In this document: one piece after another, positions 33,437 through 35,941 of the stretch | Numbering within the stretch: position 1 is the stretch's first letter | How the letters are laid out: each line of letters begins with the position of its first letter | Source: CAYYAQ01 sp964469555 | Lineage (GTDB): Bacteria; Planctomycetota; UBA1135; UBA2386 | Length of the DNA: 35,941 nt | Assembly: GCA_964469555.1 (NCBI GenBank) | Contig: CAYYAQ010000044.1 | Span: 1 to 35,941 of the forward strand | Reading direction: 5' to 3' | Position numbers and translations under genes: made by a program | Notes under the pieces: model-generated | The model's database searches: none | What the model was told of the DNA's origin: nothing | What the model saw: the letters and a program-made list of their open reading frames with translations, nothing else

Positions 33437-33463
33437 CGCCCGCCGACTCGAGGTCGACGGGCG
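33437..33463. terminator. Bidirectional terminator-like hairpin between convergent genes
   Basis: An 11-pair stem with one mismatch: CGCCCGCCGAC (33437-33447), loop TCGAG, GTCGACGGGCG (33453-33463). It lies between the stops of the plus-strand membrane gene and the minus-strand HEAT gene. No T-run on either side. Confidence 0.5.
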
Positions 33464-33492
33464 CCGCAAGACGGAATCGACTCCTACCTCGA

Positions 33493-35529
33493 TTACAAGA
33501 TCTCCAGCACGCCGGTGCCGGATTGTGTCAGGGTCTCGACCGAACCGCGGTAGTTCATGTTGCGGGCGATCTTCGAATTCCAGGGCAGCTTCTCCTTGTC
33601 GGCGACACCACCCAGCGCGACCGCGGCGAAGGCCCGGCTCAACGGGGTGAGGTTGTCGTCGTGGAGCATCTTCTTCAGAGGCTCGATGGTGCGACGGTCC
33701 CCGATGAAGCCGAGAGCCGAAGCGATGGCCGACAGCTTGGCCAGGTTGGTCTCCTTTTGCTGGAGCATGTCGAGCAGCGTCGTCGTGACGGTCTTGTCGC
33801 CCAGCTTGCCGAGGGCGATGGCGGCCTGCTTCAGCAGTTCCGGACGACGCACGGACTCCTTGACGATCGTGTGGATGTCCGGCTTCGCCCTCTGGTAGTC
33901 CATGAGGGCCAGGCCGATGCAGAGGTAGCCAGCGAGCTCGTCCTGGTGCCGGTGCTTCATCAGCATGTCCAACATCTCCCTGGAAGCATCCGAGTAACGG
34001 CTCAGTCCGAGGGCGACAGCGAAGGCCGCGCGAGCCTCCGGGTTCTTGACTCCTTCGAGCTGCTTCATGAGGAGGTCACCGACCGTGCGGTCGACGGTCG
34101 CGTGCGGATCGTTCTTGAACTTGTTGAAGTTCAGGACGCCGAGGGAGAGGGCGGACCAGGGGCGTTCGAGCGCCTTGTTGCCTCTCGCGAGAACCTTCAT
34201 CAGGGCGTTCTTGTTGGTGTCGCCACCGATCTGGCCGAGGGCCAGGAGGCTGAAGTAGCGCGCCTGGGCGTCCTTGCCGTTTTCGAAGTACTTGAGGAGA
34301 GCCTTCGAGTACTTCTCGTCGCCCTTTGGCATCACGAGCTGACCGAGCGCCAGCGCGGCGGCGCGGTAGATGTCGTTGCCCAGCTTCTTCCTGGACGTGA
34401 GCTGCTTGAGGAACTTCGCCTTGTAGTGCTTGTGCAGGTCGGTGTCGCCGCGCCCGATGAGCTTGGCGATTCCTACCGGAACGTGCGACTTGATCAGGTC
34501 CGTGCCACGACCGGCTTTCTTGTCGTAGTAGGAGTCGAGTGTCCCGAGCGCGTCCTTGAGGAGCTGCTGCTCCTTGGCGTCCATGTTCTTGGTCTTCAAC
34601 TTCAACAGCGCGATGCCGTTGATGGCCGCGACCTTGATGTTGCGCTCATTGTGCGTCTCGTCCAGGAGGATCTTGGACAGCGCCTCGAACGCCTTGGTCT
34701 TGAGGTCGAAGTCGTTGTTGCTGTAGGCGATGAGTCCGATGCCGTAGCACGCGAACGAACGGGTGCGGGTATCGACCTGCGGGCGACCGCACAGCTCGCG
34801 GCCCTTCTCGTCATCGGTGGCCAACTGCACGAGGCTGTCGAGGGCATTCGGCATCGCGGAGATGCCCATGGCCAGTGCCGCGGTCTCGCGGATCTCCTGG
34901 ACGGGCTTCTTCAGCATCTCCTTGAAGATCTCGAGGATCTTGAAGTTGTCTCCGTCGAGACCGATCTTCGCCAACGCGATCATGCAGGACGAGTTGATGT
35001 CGCGGTTGTCCGTGTTCTCCAGCGCGCGCTTGATGGTCGGCAGGATCGTGTCCTGGATGTCGGACGGGGAGGGCTTGGCGGTGTCCTTGGAGTCGACGCG
35101 TTTCGACGAGCCCATGTAGAAGTCCGGGGATCCGGTGACGACCATGGGAGCGTGGATCGCGTCCTTCAGGTTGATGAATGGGTCCTTGTTGAACTCCCAC
35201 CAGAACTGCCACTTGCTGAGGTCCGCTGTGAGCACCATGCCGCCGCCGGGCGTCTTTGGCCCGACGCGCGGACCCGGGGCCGGAGGACCACTGGTCACGG
35301 GTCCCGGAGGTGAGCCGGGAGGAGTGGTCGGGCCGACGGGGACCGGTGCACCGGGCGGTTTGGGGCCAGGAGTGACGGGGCTGGGCTGGCCGGGGTTACC
35401 GGTCCTCGGACCGCGACCGGCGGTCGGGGGGACGGTGTCGCCGGGGCCGCGATAACGGCCACCGTGGGCGAGCGCGTCGGTGGCGAGAAGGCTGGCGCAG
35501 GCGAGGCCTGCGATCATGAGATTCTTCAT
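33493..35529 (-). CDS. Exported HEAT-repeat protein with a Pro/Gly-rich linker
   Basis: 678 residues. A signal peptide (MKNLMIAGLACASLLATDALA) ends in a type-I cleavage site. A Pro/Gly-rich linker (about 25-97) follows, then a short segment with WQFWWEFNKDPF (about 107-118), and about 530 residues of helical repeats. Examples are EIRETAALAMGISAM, NDIYRAAALALGQLVMP, PEARAAFAVALGLSRY and LKQAAIALGKLGDKTV, typical HEAT repeats. The C-terminus is LTQSGTGVLEIL. Such proteins are binding scaffolds; the location is periplasm or outside. The start ATG 35529 has AGG about ten bases upstream. A second copy of this gene lies directly upstream on the same strand. Confidence 0.88.
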   Translation of the reverse strand: MKNLMIAGLACASLLATDALAHGGRYRGPGDTVPPTAGRGPRTGNPGQPSPVTPGPKPPGAPVPVGPTTPPGSPPGPVTSGPPAPGPRVGPKTPGGGMVLTADLSKWQFWWEFNKDPFINLKDAIHAPMVVTGSPDFYMGSSKRVDSKDTAKPSPSDIQDTILPTIKRALENTDNRDINSSCMIALAKIGLDGDNFKILEIFKEMLKKPVQEIRETAALAMGISAMPNALDSLVQLATDDEKGRELCGRPQVDTRTRSFACYGIGLIAYSNNDFDLKTKAFEALSKILLDETHNERNIKVAAINGIALLKLKTKNMDAKEQQLLKDALGTLDSYYDKKAGRGTDLIKSHVPVGIAKLIGRGDTDLHKHYKAKFLKQLTSRKKLGNDIYRAAALALGQLVMPKGDEKYSKALLKYFENGKDAQARYFSLLALGQIGGDTNKNALMKVLARGNKALERPWSALSLGVLNFNKFKNDPHATVDRTVGDLLMKQLEGVKNPEARAAFAVALGLSRYSDASREMLDMLMKHRHQDELAGYLCIGLALMDYQRAKPDIHTIVKESVRRPELLKQAAIALGKLGDKTVTTTLLDMLQQKETNLAKLSAIASALGFIGDRRTIEPLKKMLHDDNLTPLSRAFAAVALGGVADKEKLPWNSKIARNMNYRGSVETLTQSGTGVLEIL
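33496..33662 (-). repeat. Direct repeat, copy 1: 3' end of the HEAT gene
   Basis: These 167 bases align without gaps to 35775-35941 with about eight mismatches by eye (about 95% identity). They encode the C-terminal 55 or so residues of both HEAT proteins. Confidence 0.9.
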
Positions 35530-35771
35530 CAGTACCTATCAGGGTCAAATGTTATTGCGGTGACCGGACGGCGCCGCGGTGGAGCCGAACAGGGGTGGGC
35601 AATACAACTCGGGTGCCGGAGGCTGACAGGCCTGAAATCACCCCCAGGAAGGGGTCGGTGTTACCCCGCGGGAACGTCTGCGAGGCTCGACCAGTGGGGC
35701 GTCCGTCCCGTACAGCACGGCGCCCGACAGCAAGGGCTGCCGGGCGCCGACGTTTTGGAACGGACTCCTGC
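35530..35771. other. Intergenic region between the tandem HEAT genes
   Basis: 242 bases hold the terminator-like hairpin of the upstream copy (35718-35749) and the promoter region of the 678-residue HEAT gene. On the minus strand, TTGACC ends about 18 bases before its ATG, too close to serve as its -35 box in the usual arrangement. I find no gene here. Confidence 0.5.
35718..35749. terminator. Terminator-like hairpin after the second HEAT gene
   Basis: A strong stem: CGGCGCCCG (35718-35726) with CGGGCGCCG (35741-35749), then an A/C mismatch, then CAGC with GCTG closing the loop AAGG. It is 22 bases beyond the stop of the minus-strand partial gene. It resembles the hairpin at 33437-33463 in place and in its GGGCGCCG arm. 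Confidence 0.55.
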
Positions 35772-35941
35772 CTACAGGATGTCCAGCACGCCAGCGCCGG
35801 ACTGCGTCAGGGTCTCGACCGAACCGCGGTAGTTCATGTTGCGGGCGATCTTCGAGTTCCAGGGCAGCTTCTCCTTGTCGGCGACGCCACCCAGCGCGAC
35901 CGCGGCGAAGGCCCGGCTCAACGGGGTGAGGTTGTCGTCGT
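35772..35941 (-). CDS. Second exported HEAT-repeat protein, 3' end only
   Basis: The stop codon is at 35772-35774, and the frame is open to the window edge, so only the last 55 codons are seen. They match the end of the neighbouring HEAT protein almost exactly: the visible protein ends LTQSGAGVLDIL where the neighbour has LTQSGTGVLEIL. The other base differences I found are silent. A tandem paralogue, either recently duplicated or kept alike by gene conversion. Confidence 0.85.
   Translation of the reverse strand, partial: DDNLTPLSRAFAAVALGGVADKEKLPWNSKIARNMNYRGSVETLTQSGAGVLDIL
35775..35941 (-). repeat. Direct repeat, copy 2: 3' end of the second HEAT gene
   Basis: Partner of 33496-33662, continuing past the window edge. 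The similarity also extends weakly past the stop codon into the 3' flank (GGGCGCCG, GACTCCT). Confidence 0.9.

Noticed and set aside
33523..35313. A 596-codon plus-strand ORF opposite the HEAT gene
   Set aside because: Leu/Val/Glu/Asp-rich mirror of the HEAT gene. Long antisense frames are expected in GC-rich genes with strong third-position bias.
1..35941. Search for mobile elements, CRISPR arrays, tRNA and rRNA genes
   Set aside because: No transposase or integrase motifs, no regularly spaced repeats, and no tRNA-like cloverleaf in any gap. The only long repeat is the HEAT-gene pair.

Overview
The window reads as a high-GC, Gram-negative-type chromosome. Genes are tightly packed, long spurious ORFs lie antisense to real ones, and there are many secreted proteins, a lipoprotein and an outer-membrane-type protein. 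The tandem (double) UvrA, large exported HEAT-repeat proteins, an FG-GAP fragment and a membrane-anchored spermidine-synthase-like protein together suggest Planctomycetota or a related PVC-type lineage. That is inference from gene style, not from a marker gene. I see no tRNA, rRNA, CRISPR array, insertion sequence or phage gene. This looks like core chromosome, with some duplication at the right edge.

Region 1 (1-4107) is the 3' part of a tandem uvrA gene. Region 2 (4108-13903) is the most notable part. It is a co-directional block of hisG, hisC-HAD, hisB, hisH, hisF, hisA-hisI-hisE and hisD, then thiE, a small membrane protein, thiL and tsaE. Six consecutive his junctions overlap by 1-4 bases. 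Seven ORFs cover all ten histidine steps if the HAD domain fused to HisC is the histidinol-phosphate phosphatase. Upstream of hisG is an 18-codon ORF with seven His codons (six in a row), followed by two mutually exclusive RNA pairings. This is the layout of a ribosome-dependent attenuator.

Region 3 (13904-20279) holds an antisense FG-GAP remnant, an ECF sigma factor next to a membrane protein that is probably its anti-sigma partner, a TolC-like outer-membrane protein and a HEAT-like lipoprotein. Region 4 (20297-23567) has a membrane-anchored protein of unknown function divergent from a CCA-adding/poly(A) polymerase family gene, then an acidic protein I do not recognise.

Region 5 (23575-27423, minus strand) is dxr, an RseP-type site-2 protease and a UbiA-family prenyltransferase. 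Divergent from it, region 6 (27454-33423) runs nudix, purM, an exported TPR-like protein, an exported alpha/beta-hydrolase-like protein and a membrane-fused spermidine-synthase-like protein. Region 7 (33493-35941, minus strand) is an exported HEAT-repeat protein and the 3' end of a second copy, whose last 167 bases are about 95% identical to the first.

The strongest candidate for something undescribed is the his operon: its predicted His leader attenuator together with two unusual fusions. All function calls are from reading motifs; no database search was run.
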